DNA of 27,341 nt from Polaromonas sp. Its GTDB lineage: Bacteria; Pseudomonadota; Gammaproteobacteria; Burkholderiales; Burkholderiaceae_C. How positions within the stretch are numbered: the stretch's first letter is position 1; the number at the start of each line of letters is the position of its first letter. The stretch is from contig JAHFQQ010000005.1 in assembly GCA_023259235.1 (NCBI GenBank), positions 1-27,341 on the forward strand. The letters are read 5' to 3'. The translations under genes and the position numbers were made by a program. Below, in pieces: positions 14,523-24,594 of this stretch. The notes beneath the pieces are model-generated. The model saw nothing but the letters and a program-made list of their open reading frames with translations, did not search any database and was not told the DNA's origin.

Positions 14523-17500
14523 ATGACACGACACGATTGGGGTAAGTGGCTGCTGCGAGGTGGCCTGATCAGTTTTTTCGGGCTGCTGGCCGCGGCCGCC
14601 TATCTGGCCAACAACGAGCTGCGCTCCTCGCAGTGGCAAGCGCATTATCTGTCCGGACTGGCGCACGAGTTGCCTTTCAGGCTTGAGCCAGGGCCAAGTC
14701 CAGCGATTCGTTTTCCCCAATCCGGTCCCTACGACGACCGCCTTGGCTATAGCCGGATTCCTGCCTTTGCCGAGCGCCTGACAGCCCGCGATTACCGGCT
14801 GACGGAGCAGGCGCGCATTTCACCGCGGCTTGCAGAACTCTCGGACAAGGGGCTGTCGCTGGCCTACCATGAAAAGGCCCGGGCAGGCCTTGAGTTGCTC
14901 GACTGCAACAGGCACCCGCTGTACGCTGAGCGTTACCCCGAACGCAATTACCAGAATTTCGCCTCGGTGCCGCGCTTGCTCACGGACGCACTGCTTTTTA
15001 TCGAAGACCGCGACTTGCTCACAACACGCTATGCGCGGCGCAATCCGGCGTTTGACTGGAGCCGTTTCTTCCGGGCCATTGGCGACCAGGCGCTGCATAT
15101 GCTCGACAAATCGCACCCCACGCCAGGGGCCAGTACGCTGGTCACGCAGATCGAAAAATATCGCCATTCGCCCGAGGGCCGCACTGCATCGCCGCACGAA
15201 AAATTGCGGCAGATGGCATCGGCTTCGGTGCGGGTGTACCTGGACGGCGAGAACACGCTTGCGGCTCGCCGGCAGATCGTGGTGGACTATCTCAATACGG
15301 TGCCGCTTGCCGCCAAACCCGGCTACGGCGAGGTCGATGGCCTGGGCGATGGTCTGTGGGCCTGGTATGGGCGCGATTTTGCGCAGGTCAATCAATTCCT
15401 GGACGACAACGCCTCGCCGCTGCAAGGCGAGCCGCTCAGGCGCCGGGCGGAGGCCTTCAAACAGGCGCTGTCTCTCATGATCGCGCAACGCCGGCCGTCT
15501 TATTACCTGCGCGAGGGGACCGCGGATCTGGCCCGGTTGACCGACAGCCATTTGAGGCTGCTGGCCGCGGCAGGCGTTATTCCGGATGCGCTGCGTGATG
15601 CGGCGCTGCCGATCAGGCTTGCGCTGCGGCAAGAGCCAGTCAGCGGCCCGGCGGTTTCATTTGTGACCCGCAAGGCGGTGACATCAGTGCGGGCCTATCT
15701 TTCCGGTTTATTGGATGTCGGGCACCTGTACGACCTGGACCGTCTCGATCTCAGTGCCGCCACAAGTCTGAATGGCGACATGCAGCGCGCTGTGTCGACG
15801 GTGCTGCGCCAGCTCAGGCAGGCAGCCAGCGCAAGATCGGCGGGGCTGTATGGCCATAACATGCTCGGCACCGGCGATGATCCTGGCAGGCTGACTTTCA
15901 GTTTCACGCTGTTCGAGCAGCGCGGCAACGCCAATCTCCTGCGCGTGCAGACCGACAATCTTGACCAGCCATTCGACATCAACGAGGGTGCCCGGCTCAA
16001 CCTGGGGTCCACCGCCAAGCTGCGCACGCTGATCACCTATCTCGAAATCATTGCCAGTCTGCACCAGCATTACGCCGGCATGACGCCGAAGGAACTGGCC
16101 CAGGTGCCGGTAGCAAAGGAAAATGTGCTGGGCCGGTGGGCGCTTGATTACACCGCGCATGCGCAAGACAGCGGTTTGCCTGCGATGCTGGAGGCAGCGA
16201 TGGAACGGCGCTACTCGGGCAACCCGAATGAAGTCTTTGCCACCGGCGGTGGCGAGCAGAAATTCACGAATTTCGAGGCGGCGGAAAACTACCAGGTGAT
16301 GACGGTACGCGAAGGCTTCCAGCAATCGGTCAACCTGGTTTTTGTACGGCTCATGCGTGACGTGGTGAGGTACTACAAATTCAACCGGAGCGGTGCCAGC
16401 CTTGAGCCGCTGGAGCTTCAGGATGGACCGCGGCGGCAGGAGTTGCTGTCGCGCTTTGCGGACAGGGAAGGCCGCCAGTTCATCACGCGTTTCTATAAAA
16501 AGTACCAGGGCAAGACGCCGCTTGAAGCCCGGGAGTTGCTGCTGGAAAACCTGCGGCTGCTGCCGGCGCGGCTGGCCACGGTGTTGCGCAGCATCGAGCC
16601 GGACGCGAATCTGGCGCAGTTTTCGATCCTCATGCGCGAGCGTTTCACCAGGGAAGATCTGTCTGACGCCGCATTGCAGGCGTTGTACGAGAAGTACGGG
16701 GTGGATAAATTTTCACTGGCTGACCGCGGCTATATCGCCGGTGTTCATCCGCTTGAGTTGTGGCTGCTTGGATTCATGCGCCAGCACCCGCAAGCAACGC
16801 TGACACAGACGCTGCAGGCAAGCGGCGACGCACGCCAGGCGGTGTACGTCTGGCTGTTCAAGACCCGCGACAAGAACAAGCAGGACAGACGCATCCGCCA
16901 AGTGCTGGAGCTCGAAGCTTTCCTGGAGATTGGTCGCGCCTGGCAGCGGCTCGGCTATCCGTTTGAGGCACTCACGCCGTCTTATGCCAGCGCGCTTGGC
17001 GCCTCGGGCGACCGGCCCGCCGCGCTGGCGGAATTGATGGGGATCATCGTCAATCGGGGCGTGCGTCTGCCGGTCAAAAAATTGCAAAGCCTGAACTTCG
17101 CCGGGCAAACGCCTTATGAAACCCGCTTTCAGCATATTGGCCCGGCGCCGGAGCGGCTTTTGCCCGAAGCAATCACCGACGTGGTGCGCCGCTCGTTGCT
17201 GGACGTGGTGGAAGGCGGCACGGCCAGGCGGCTCAGGGACGGCTTGCCGCGGGTCGATGGCAAGCAGCTGGAAATTGGCGGCAAAACCGGCACCGGCGAC
17301 CATCGTTTCGAAGTCTATGCGGCGGGCGGCCGGCTGATTTCGTCGCGCGCCGTGAACCGCTCCGCGACCTTTGTCTTTTTGCTCGGTGACCACTTTTTTG
17401 GCACCATCACCGCCTATGTTCATGAGCCCTATGCGGCCGACTACAAGTTCACCAGTGCACTGACGGTGCAATTGCTCAAATCGCTGATGCCGGCGCTGCT

Positions 17501-17552
17501 TCCCATGATGCAAATGCAGGCCGGCGACGCTTCGTTGGCTTGCCAGCATTGA
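14523..17552 (+). CDS. Bifunctional penicillin-binding protein (transglycosylase GT51 plus transpeptidase)
   Basis: This 1009-residue inner-membrane protein has one N-terminal anchor (about residues 12-30) and a periplasmic peptidoglycan synthase body. The GT51 part has the catalytic Glu161 in FIEDRD, but the usual FxxHxG after it is replaced by a longer stretch ending NPAFDWSRFFRAIGD. GASTLVTQ and REKLRQM-like SPHEKLRQM match the second GT51 motif. The transpeptidase motifs are intact: STAK (Ser496-Lys499), SVN (602-604) and KTG (921-923). The gap of about 320 residues between SVN and KTG is long for class A PBPs and explains the size. It differs from canonical PBP1A, 1B and 1C. The thioredoxin-fold gene upstream may be co-transcribed. 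Confidence 0.85.
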   Translation: MTRHDWGKWLLRGGLISFFGLLAAAAYLANNELRSSQWQAHYLSGLAHELPFRLEPGPSPAIRFPQSGPYDDRLGYSRIPAFAERLTARDYRLTEQARISPRLAELSDKGLSLAYHEKARAGLELLDCNRHPLYAERYPERNYQNFASVPRLLTDALLFIEDRDLLTTRYARRNPAFDWSRFFRAIGDQALHMLDKSHPTPGASTLVTQIEKYRHSPEGRTASPHEKLRQMASASVRVYLDGENTLAARRQIVVDYLNTVPLAAKPGYGEVDGLGDGLWAWYGRDFAQVNQFLDDNASPLQGEPLRRRAEAFKQALSLMIAQRRPSYYLREGTADLARLTDSHLRLLAAAGVIPDALRDAALPIRLALRQEPVSGPAVSFVTRKAVTSVRAYLSGLLDVGHLYDLDRLDLSAATSLNGDMQRAVSTVLRQLRQAASARSAGLYGHNMLGTGDDPGRLTFSFTLFEQRGNANLLRVQTDNLDQPFDINEGARLNLGSTAKLRTLITYLEIIASLHQHYAGMTPKELAQVPVAKENVLGRWALDYTAHAQDSGLPAMLEAAMERRYSGNPNEVFATGGGEQKFTNFEAAENYQVMTVREGFQQSVNLVFVRLMRDVVRYYKFNRSGASLEPLELQDGPRRQELLSRFADREGRQFITRFYKKYQGKTPLEARELLLENLRLLPARLATVLRSIEPDANLAQFSILMRERFTREDLSDAALQALYEKYGVDKFSLADRGYIAGVHPLELWLLGFMRQHPQATLTQTLQASGDARQAVYVWLFKTRDKNKQDRRIRQVLELEAFLEIGRAWQRLGYPFEALTPSYASALGASGDRPAALAELMGIIVNRGVRLPVKKLQSLNFAGQTPYETRFQHIGPAPERLLPEAITDVVRRSLLDVVEGGTARRLRDGLPRVDGKQLEIGGKTGTGDHRFEVYAAGGRLISSRAVNRSATFVFLLGDHFFGTITAYVHEPYAADYKFTSALTVQLLKSLMPALLPMMQMQAGDASLACQH

Positions 17553-17595
17553 ATGCGCCGCGGCCAGGCCCAAGCCGGGCCAGGCCGCCGCCACT

Positions 17596-18408
17596 CTACG
17601 CGGCAACGGTGTAATTGAGCGTCATGCGCCCGCCATCGACCACCACGATTTCGCCAGTGATGTAGCTGGCCGCGTCGCTCGCCAGATAAGCCACGGTGTC
17701 GGCGATCTCGGCGGGCTCACCCAGTCGCTTCATGGGTGTGCGGCTCATGATCCTGGCCCTGGCTTCTTCGCTGGTGAGCACTGCCTTGGCGGCCAGTTCG
17801 GTGGCAATGGTGCCGGGTGCCACGGCGTTCACACGCACGCCCTTGTCGGCCAGCGCCAGCGCCATCACGCGCGTGAGCTGGTTGATGCCGCCCTTGCTGA
17901 CGTTGTAGCTGGCAATCGTGGGAATGGCCAGCACGGCGTTGACCGAGCTCATGTTGACGATGCTGCCTCGCGAGGCAGACCCGCCGATGCCTTGTCTTGC
18001 TTCGGCCCTGGCCATTTCGCGCGCCACTGCCTGGCCGACCAGAAACGAGCCCTTGAGGTTGACGCGCAACACCGCGTCGAAATCGGCTTCGGTGACTTCC
18101 AGGAAGTCGGCGGCCTTGAAAATACCCGCGTTGTTGACCAGCACGTCGATACGGCCATGCGCGCCCATGGCCCGGGCCACCAGCGCATCGACCTGCACCT
18201 TGTCGCCGACGTCGCAATGCACATACATGCCGCCGAGTTCGCGCGTCAGCGCCGCGCCACGGGCGTCGTCAATGTCGGCAATGACGAGCTTGGCGCCCTC
18301 GCACGCAAAGCGGCGGATGCAGGCCTCACCGATACCCTGGGCGCCGCCGGTGACGATGCAGACACGATCCGCCAGGCCGAACGAGATTTTTGAAGCGTTG
18401 GAGTTCAT
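17596..18408 (-). CDS. Short-chain dehydrogenase/reductase (SDR)
   Basis: This 270-residue cytoplasmic NAD(P)-dependent oxidoreductase has the Rossmann motif TGGAQGIG (20-27), NNAG (92-95), Ser154/155 and the catalytic YNVSK (Tyr168, Lys172). Asp45/Asp47 after the second strand (VIADID) suggests a preference for NAD over NADP. The C-terminus has the usual ASYITGEIVVVDGG. The substrate cannot be predicted; the sequence sits among 3-hydroxyacyl and sugar-alcohol type classical SDRs. It is convergent with the penicillin-binding protein gene, 43 nt apart. Confidence 0.9.
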   Translation of the reverse strand: MNSNASKISFGLADRVCIVTGGAQGIGEACIRRFACEGAKLVIADIDDARGAALTRELGGMYVHCDVGDKVQVDALVARAMGAHGRIDVLVNNAGIFKAADFLEVTEADFDAVLRVNLKGSFLVGQAVAREMARAEARQGIGGSASRGSIVNMSSVNAVLAIPTIASYNVSKGGINQLTRVMALALADKGVRVNAVAPGTIATELAAKAVLTSEEARARIMSRTPMKRLGEPAEIADTVAYLASDAASYITGEIVVVDGGRMTLNYTVAA

Positions 18409-18448
18409 GGCCGGATGGTAGCAGCGATGTGCCCACTGTTGCTGAGTT

Positions 18449-18507
18449 GCTATTGGATCAATAGCTTAAAGTCAAGGTGCCATAAGGGCAAAGAGCCGAA
18501 AACATCA
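18449..18507 (+). repeat. 59-bp intergenic repeat, copy D
   Basis: GCTAT-N7-ATAGC (18449-18465), T, 32 variable bases including ATAAGGGC and GAGCC, then AAAACATCA (18499-18507). It has the same total length and internal spacing as the other three full copies. It lies between the SDR start and the end of the rhlE-like gene, in otherwise empty DNA. Confidence 0.7.
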
Positions 18508-18611
18508 TATGGATTTGCAGTCCACGCGCACACTATCCGACAGCACCACGTGGCGCCCCGAACCGGCAGATTGCAGCGTGCCTACGCCCGCAGTGAACCG
18601 CGGGAAAGGCT

Positions 18612-20294
18612 TTATCGGCCGGTAAACGAGCCAGAGCCGCCCGACCGGCGAGGCCCGTTGCTCCTGCCGCCAGCGCCACCCGCGCCGCTGCCGGAGCGGC
18701 TGCCACGGAAGTTGCCGCGGTTGCCGGTGGGTTGGCCCGAAGACGGGAATCCGGAAGACGCGTGGCTGGCGGGCTGCTGGGTGTCAAAGTCATTGCGCGG
18801 CTCTCCGCGGGATTCATTGCGCGGCTGGGCATCGCGCCGTGGTGCCTGCGCATAGCTGTCATGGTGGCGCGGTTGACCAGAGGAGCCGGGCTGCGCCGGG
18901 CCGCGGCGTGCTCCACCAGCGCCACCGCCACCTGCAGGGCCGCGACCGCCATTGCCTGCTCCATTGGCGCTGCGTGCGCCGCTGCCACCGCTGCGTCCTG
19001 GCCGGGCACCCTTGGTCTCGCGAATACGCGTCATCATTTCGCTGCGTGCGGCCTTGGCTGCGGCCTGCATCACGTCGCGGCTGGGCGGCTTGCCCAGACC
19101 GCCCCAGATGGTCTGGCGGCCCATGGCCAGCGGCTCGGCCCTTTCGCCGGGCTCGGCTTCAAAACCGGGAATCACGATTTTTTCGATGTTCTGCCGGGTA
19201 TAGCGTTCGATGTCCTGCATGAAGCCTTCTTCGTCCAGGCACACCAGGCTCACCGCCTGGCCGCTGTTACCGGCACGCCCGGTGCGGCCGATGCGGTGCA
19301 CATAGTCTTCGCTGACGTTGGGGATCTCGTAGTTCACCACATGCGGCAATTCGTCGATGTCAATGCCGCGCGCGGCGATGTCAGTAGCCACCAGCGCCCG
19401 GATATCGCCGCTCTTGAAGCCCTGTAGCGCCTGCGTGCGCGCGGTCTGGCTCTTGTTGCCGTGCAGTGCCATCGCCTGAATGCCATTCTTGCACAGGTGC
19501 TCGGCCACATTGTTGGCGCCAAACTTGGTGCGCGTGAACACCAGCACCTGGCTCCAGTTGTTCTCGTTGATGATGTGGGCGAGCAGTGCCTTTTTCTTGC
19601 TGCGGCCCACCGGGTGGATGGTCTGCGTGATGCTTTGCACCGTGGTGTTGCGCGGTGTGACCTGGATGCTTTCCGGATTTTTCAGCAGGCCATTGGCCAG
19701 TTCGCGAATTTCGTCGCTGAAGGTCGCGCTGAACAGCAGTGACTGCTTTTGTCTGGGCACCAGCGCCAGCACCTTCTTGATGTCGTGGATAAAGCCCATG
19801 TCGAGCATGCGGTCGGCTTCGTCGAGCACCAGGATTTGCACCTGGCTGAGGTCCAGCGTGCCCTGGCCCGCATGGTCGAGCAGGCGGCCAGGGGTGGCCA
19901 CCAGAATGTCCACGCCGCGGCGCAGTTTTTCAATTTGTGCGCCCATGCCGACACCGCCAAACATCACCATTGAGGTGAGGTCCAGGTATTTGCCGTAAGT
20001 GCGAACGCTTTCTTCCACCTGGGCGGCCAGCTCGCGCGTGGGCGTCATGATGAGGGCGCGCACCGCGTTGACGCCGCGCCGGTTGGTCAGGCGAGGTTCG
20101 GTGGAGAGGCGCTGCAGCATCGGCAGCACGAATGCGGCGGTCTTGCCGGTGCCGGTCTGGGCGCCGCCGAGCAGGTCGCCGCCCGCGAGCACGGCGGGAA
20201 TGGCCTGCGCCTGGATCGGCGTGGGCGTGGTGTAGCCTTGCTCAAGCACGGCTTTAAGAATGGCTGGGGCCAAATTCAATTTTTCAAATGTCAT
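18612..20294 (-). CDS. rhlE: DEAD-box ATP-dependent RNA helicase, RhlE type
   Basis: This 560-residue protein unwinds RNA in ribosome assembly, RNA decay or cold adaptation. The motifs in order are the Q-motif GYTTPTPIQ (20-28), AQTGTGKT (45-52), PTRELAAQ, DEAD, SAT, ATDIAARGID and HRIGRTGRAG. A tail of about 120 residues is rich in Gly, Arg, Ser and Asn with RG repeats, typical of RhlE proteins in beta-proteobacteria and likely RNA-binding. I start at ATG 20294 (MTFEKLNLAP); a GTG four codons upstream is possible. No good ribosome binding site is visible. The 384-nt upstream gap is long for such a gene and would fit a regulated leader. Confidence 0.94.
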   Translation of the reverse strand: MTFEKLNLAPAILKAVLEQGYTTPTPIQAQAIPAVLAGGDLLGGAQTGTGKTAAFVLPMLQRLSTEPRLTNRRGVNAVRALIMTPTRELAAQVEESVRTYGKYLDLTSMVMFGGVGMGAQIEKLRRGVDILVATPGRLLDHAGQGTLDLSQVQILVLDEADRMLDMGFIHDIKKVLALVPRQKQSLLFSATFSDEIRELANGLLKNPESIQVTPRNTTVQSITQTIHPVGRSKKKALLAHIINENNWSQVLVFTRTKFGANNVAEHLCKNGIQAMALHGNKSQTARTQALQGFKSGDIRALVATDIAARGIDIDELPHVVNYEIPNVSEDYVHRIGRTGRAGNSGQAVSLVCLDEEGFMQDIERYTRQNIEKIVIPGFEAEPGERAEPLAMGRQTIWGGLGKPPSRDVMQAAAKAARSEMMTRIRETKGARPGRSGGSGARSANGAGNGGRGPAGGGGAGGARRGPAQPGSSGQPRHHDSYAQAPRRDAQPRNESRGEPRNDFDTQQPASHASSGFPSSGQPTGNRGNFRGSRSGSGAGGAGGRSNGPRRSGGSGSFTGR

Positions 20295-20678
20295 GGTGAT
20301 GCGCACTGGGGCGCTTTGGATCGGCCTGTTGGGCGCCTTGTTTTAAGGCAACCCGCCAGTCAAAGGCAGATGGGGTCAGAAAGTCGGGCCATAAACATCA
20401 TGTTTGACATCGCGGGCGACTACAGCAAAGTAATTCCCGCGAAGAGCCCAAATATTGAAGGCAACTGGAGCCAGCAACCCGCGTATTGTCGCACGGAACG
20501 ATAATTGAGGTATTCATGCTAAAAAGCGCGCCTTGATTTGAGGCGTTGGCCTCCCAAGCTAAAGTGTGTGCTTTTCGTTTGCAAAGAGACCTGCACGGGC
20601 CCTTGAAAATCCTGTCACCGGGTGGCATGCAGTCTGTTTTCTTGCGCTGTTTTTTCCTTTTTTATCAAAGTAATCCTG
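20295..20678. other. 384-nt divergent intergenic region between rhlE and ettA
   Basis: Both flanking genes read outward, so it must hold promoters or leaders for both, but no convincing sigma-70 pair stands out. It contains a 7-bp inverted repeat TCGCGGG (20410-20416) and CCCGCGA (20436-20442), and a smaller one CGCCT/AGGCG near 20531-20547. A 34-codon frame at 20400-20504 (+), beginning MFDIAGDYSKVIP, has no ribosome binding site and is not called as a gene. Confidence 0.5.
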
Positions 20679-22340
<1,662 letters not shown>

Positions 22341-22429
22341 GCCCCCACGCTTTTCACTTCGTGTACTGCGCTGCCCATCGAGGGGGCCGCTGCGCCTGCG
22401 GCCCGGCGAAGCCGGTTCCGCGGCCCCTG
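22341..22429 (+). repeat. GC-rich intergenic repeat, long copy
   Basis: It starts at the base after the ettA stop with GCCCCCACGCT and ends with the 20-base block shared with 8516-8535. The extra 29 bases relative to the short copy include a perfect 7-bp hairpin GGGCCGC-N7-GCGGCCC. As at lolC, it sits directly behind a stop codon and in the direction of transcription. Confidence 0.65.
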
Positions 22430-22484
22430 ATGGGGTGAAGAACCCTCACGATCGCTCTTTGCGTGTAGCTCCCTGGAGATGGTT

Positions 22485-23027
22485 ATGACCGACGACGAAG
22501 TCCTGGAACAAACCCGCCTTTGGCTCGAAAAAGCCGTGATCGGGCTGAACCTGTGTCCGTTTGCCAAAGCCGTGTATGTCAAAAACCAGGTGCGCCTGGT
22601 GGTCAGCCACGCCCGCCATGCCGACGACCTGCTCGAAGAACTGGATAGCGAGCTTGATCTGCTCATGGCCGCGCCCGCCGAAGAGACGGAGACCACGTTG
22701 CTGATTCATCCCACGCTGTTTGACGATTTCCCCGACTTCAATGATTTTCTGGAGCTTGCCGAAGGCGTGGTGAGCGAGCACGGGCTCGATGGCGTGGTGC
22801 AACTTGCCAGTTTTCACCCGCGGTTCCAGTTTGACGGCACCGGGCCTGACGATATTGGCAACTACACCAACCGGGCGCCGTTTGCCATCCTGCATTTGCT
22901 GCGCGAGGAAAGCGTTGAGCGCGCGGTGGCGGCCTTCCCAGAGGCCGACGCCATCTTCGAGGAAAACATCAGGACGCTGGAAAAGCTCGGCCACGAAGGC
23001 TGGAAGGCACTGGGCCTGAAACCTTGA
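22485..23027 (+). CDS. DUF1415 family protein
   Basis: This 180-residue soluble protein has the DUF1415 markers GLNLCPFAKAVY near residue 20 and LASFHPRFQFDGTGPDDIGNYTNRAP near residues 105-130. The ATG at 22485 has GGAG with a 6-nt spacer, which is better placed than for the in-frame ATG at 22479. The family function is unknown. It is downstream of ettA in the same direction, with 144 nt in between that hold a GC-rich repeat. Confidence 0.85.
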   Translation: MTDDEVLEQTRLWLEKAVIGLNLCPFAKAVYVKNQVRLVVSHARHADDLLEELDSELDLLMAAPAEETETTLLIHPTLFDDFPDFNDFLELAEGVVSEHGLDGVVQLASFHPRFQFDGTGPDDIGNYTNRAPFAILHLLREESVERAVAAFPEADAIFEENIRTLEKLGHEGWKALGLKP

Positions 23028-23123
23028 AGCCCAGAGCGGTCGCGGCCAGCGTCAAGCAGGCCTGGCAGATGTCTGAATTACGAGTAAAAGACACCTTTGC
23101 CCCTTATCCCATATACGTATAAA

Positions 23124-23140
23124 GCTATCAAATTGATAGT
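23124..23140 (+). repeat. Hairpin-only relative of the 59-bp repeat, possible terminator
   Basis: GCTAT-N7-ATAGT with the loop sequence also pairing (CTATCAA-A-TTGATAG), followed by TTTTTT. It matches the head of the 59-bp family but not its body. The T-run means it could end transcription from the DUF1415 gene 97 nt upstream, although the stem is AT-rich. Confidence 0.45.
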
Positions 23141-23170
23141 TTTTTACGTGATGGTCAGCCTGATACCGGA

Positions 23171-23267
23171 GCCGGCTTTTCACCGGCACCTGAAGTACGG
23201 CGCAAAGCGGTACTTGCGGCAACCCGCCCGCGGGGTGGTACTCCCATCTGCACGGATGGCTTTCACC
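23171..23267 (+). other. Three consecutive hairpins upstream of the hydrolase gene
   Basis: Stem 1 is GCCGG/CCGGC (23171-23187). Stem 2 is AAGTAC-GG-CGC-AAA-GCG-GTACTT (23193-23215), 9 base pairs with a GG bulge and an AAA loop. Stem 3 pairs GGTG and CCATC with GATGG and CACC (23234-23267). They fill most of the space before the hydrolase start. I recognise no known riboswitch class. A structured leader is possible but unproven. Confidence 0.35.
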
Positions 23268-23295
23268 GCCGCGACCAGTCCACTGTTTTGCCAGT

Positions 23296-24351
23296 TTGGG
23301 GCTGAATCATTTTTTTCACATAAAACGATTTCTGACCGTTGGCCTGCACCTGGCACTTTTCGGGATCCCGGCCCTGGCCCAGACTGCCACTCCGCTGGCG
23401 GATTTCCGCAGCGGCCCGGGCACTGGTTTGTACAGCTATGCATCCAGTACACCGGCAACGGTGATGGACCTGATTCAACCGAGTCGGCCGCGGCCCGCGG
23501 CCACTGCCCAGGGGGAACTCATCCTGCCGGCCAACGCACCCGCGGATGCCAGACTGCCAGCGGTGGTGCTGGTGCATGGCGCGGGTGGCGTCTTCCCTGA
23601 GGAGCGCACCTATTGGGCCAAGCTGTTGAACGAACAGGGTATTGCCGTCTTTGTGATTGATGTCTTCAGTCCGCGCGGCGTCAAGTCCACCGGCGAAGAC
23701 CAGAGCCTGGTGCCGTTTGCAGCCGACACTGCCGACGCTTTTGCTGCACTTGGCATGTTGGCTGGCCATCCGCGCATTGATCCCAAGCGCATCGCCGTCA
23801 TGGGTTTTTCGCGCGGAGGCATCACCGCCGTGCGCAGCGGCGTGCTGCCCATCATCAAGGGTGCCGCCCCATCTGGCCTGCGTTTTGCCGCGCATGTGGC
23901 CCTGTACAGCAGCGGCTGCGCCGACGTGTTCGCGGTGACAACCAAACCCGGCGTCTTCGGCCCCGAGCCGATGCTGTTCGTACACGGCGACGCTGACGAC
24001 TACGCCTATATGAGCGACTGCCGCAGCTACGCGCAGCGTATCGCCGCCGCCGGCACACCGACCGAGTTTGTCGTGTTGCCCGGCGCCCGCCACAAGTTTG
24101 ATCTGGACAGCAGCCGACGGATCAACCTGCCCGCCAACTCCAAGACCAAAGAGGGCTGCCCGCTTGAGTACGACGTCATCGACATGAAGACGCGTGATCG
24201 CCGCAGCGGCGACGCCCTGTCTCAGGACAAGGCGAAAGAGATCAAACGCGAGCTTTGCGCCGACAAGGGGGCGACCATGGGGGGCGATAACAAGGCGCGC
24301 GAGGCAGCAGGCGCAGCAGTGATTGCGTTTCTGAACAAAACCCTCAAGTAA
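23296..24351 (+). CDS. Secreted dienelactone-hydrolase-like alpha/beta hydrolase
   Basis: This frame of about 350 residues encodes a signal peptide (KRFLTVGLHLALFGIPALAQ) and an alpha/beta-hydrolase. Visible parts are AVVLVHGAGGVFPEE (oxyanion region), the nucleophile elbow GFSRGG with Ser, the Asp region FVHGDADDY and the His in PGARHKFD. The family is dienelactone hydrolase-like, but with Ser where DLH uses Cys. Substrates could be esters or lactones in the periplasm. No ATG precedes the signal peptide in frame. The candidate starts are TTG 23296 and ATA 23320, the latter exactly where MKRFLTVGL would begin. The frame is otherwise intact to the stop at 24349-24351. Confidence 0.75.
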   Translation: MGLNHFFHIKRFLTVGLHLALFGIPALAQTATPLADFRSGPGTGLYSYASSTPATVMDLIQPSRPRPAATAQGELILPANAPADARLPAVVLVHGAGGVFPEERTYWAKLLNEQGIAVFVIDVFSPRGVKSTGEDQSLVPFAADTADAFAALGMLAGHPRIDPKRIAVMGFSRGGITAVRSGVLPIIKGAAPSGLRFAAHVALYSSGCADVFAVTTKPGVFGPEPMLFVHGDADDYAYMSDCRSYAQRIAAAGTPTEFVVLPGARHKFDLDSSRRINLPANSKTKEGCPLEYDVIDMKTRDRRSGDALSQDKAKEIKRELCADKGATMGGDNKAREAAGAAVIAFLNKTLK

Positions 24352-24470
24352 CCAATCGATGCGCCTGCTGCCTCGCGCGACACTTGCACGAACCGCCTGC
24401 GCGCTGCTCCGGGCTGCAAAGGCAGGGCTGCGGATCGAGGCTTCGAACTTGGGATCATCCAGCAATTTCA

Positions 24471-24529
24471 ATAGAAAAACAGGGTATAGACCTTGTAAAC
24501 AGGGCGCATACAGCTATAATAATGATAGC
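24471..24529 (-). repeat. 59-bp intergenic repeat, copy C (reverse orientation)
   Basis: On the minus strand it reads GCTAT-N7-ATAGC, T, 32 variable bases containing TGCGCCCTGTTTACAAGG, then TTTTTCTAT. Head, length and internal spacing match the other full copies, though the last nine bases differ. It lies in the 243-nt gap between two convergent genes, which holds nothing else I can identify. Confidence 0.6.
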
Positions 24530-24594
24530 TAACGATGGCTCGATTGCCGGGCGTTGACGCCAGTTCTGCCTGACGCGGGCCGGATTTCTTCGGG

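Noticed and set aside
17567..17581. GGCCC-N5-GGGCC as a bidirectional terminator between convergent genes
   Set aside because: The stem is 5 bp with no T-run on either side, which is common by chance at this GC content.
20360..20375. ATGGGGTCAGAAAG, similar to motifs seen near REP-associated transposases
   Set aside because: Only one short partial match with no second copy or inverted partner in the window.
20400..20504. A 34-codon frame (MFDIAGDYSKVIP and onward)
   Set aside because: No ribosome binding site, no recognised family, and it overlaps an inverted repeat.
24352..24470. A minus-strand frame starting MKLLDDPKFEASIRSP as a small gene
   Set aside because: The frame continues antisense through the hydrolase gene, and I recognise no family for the part outside it.
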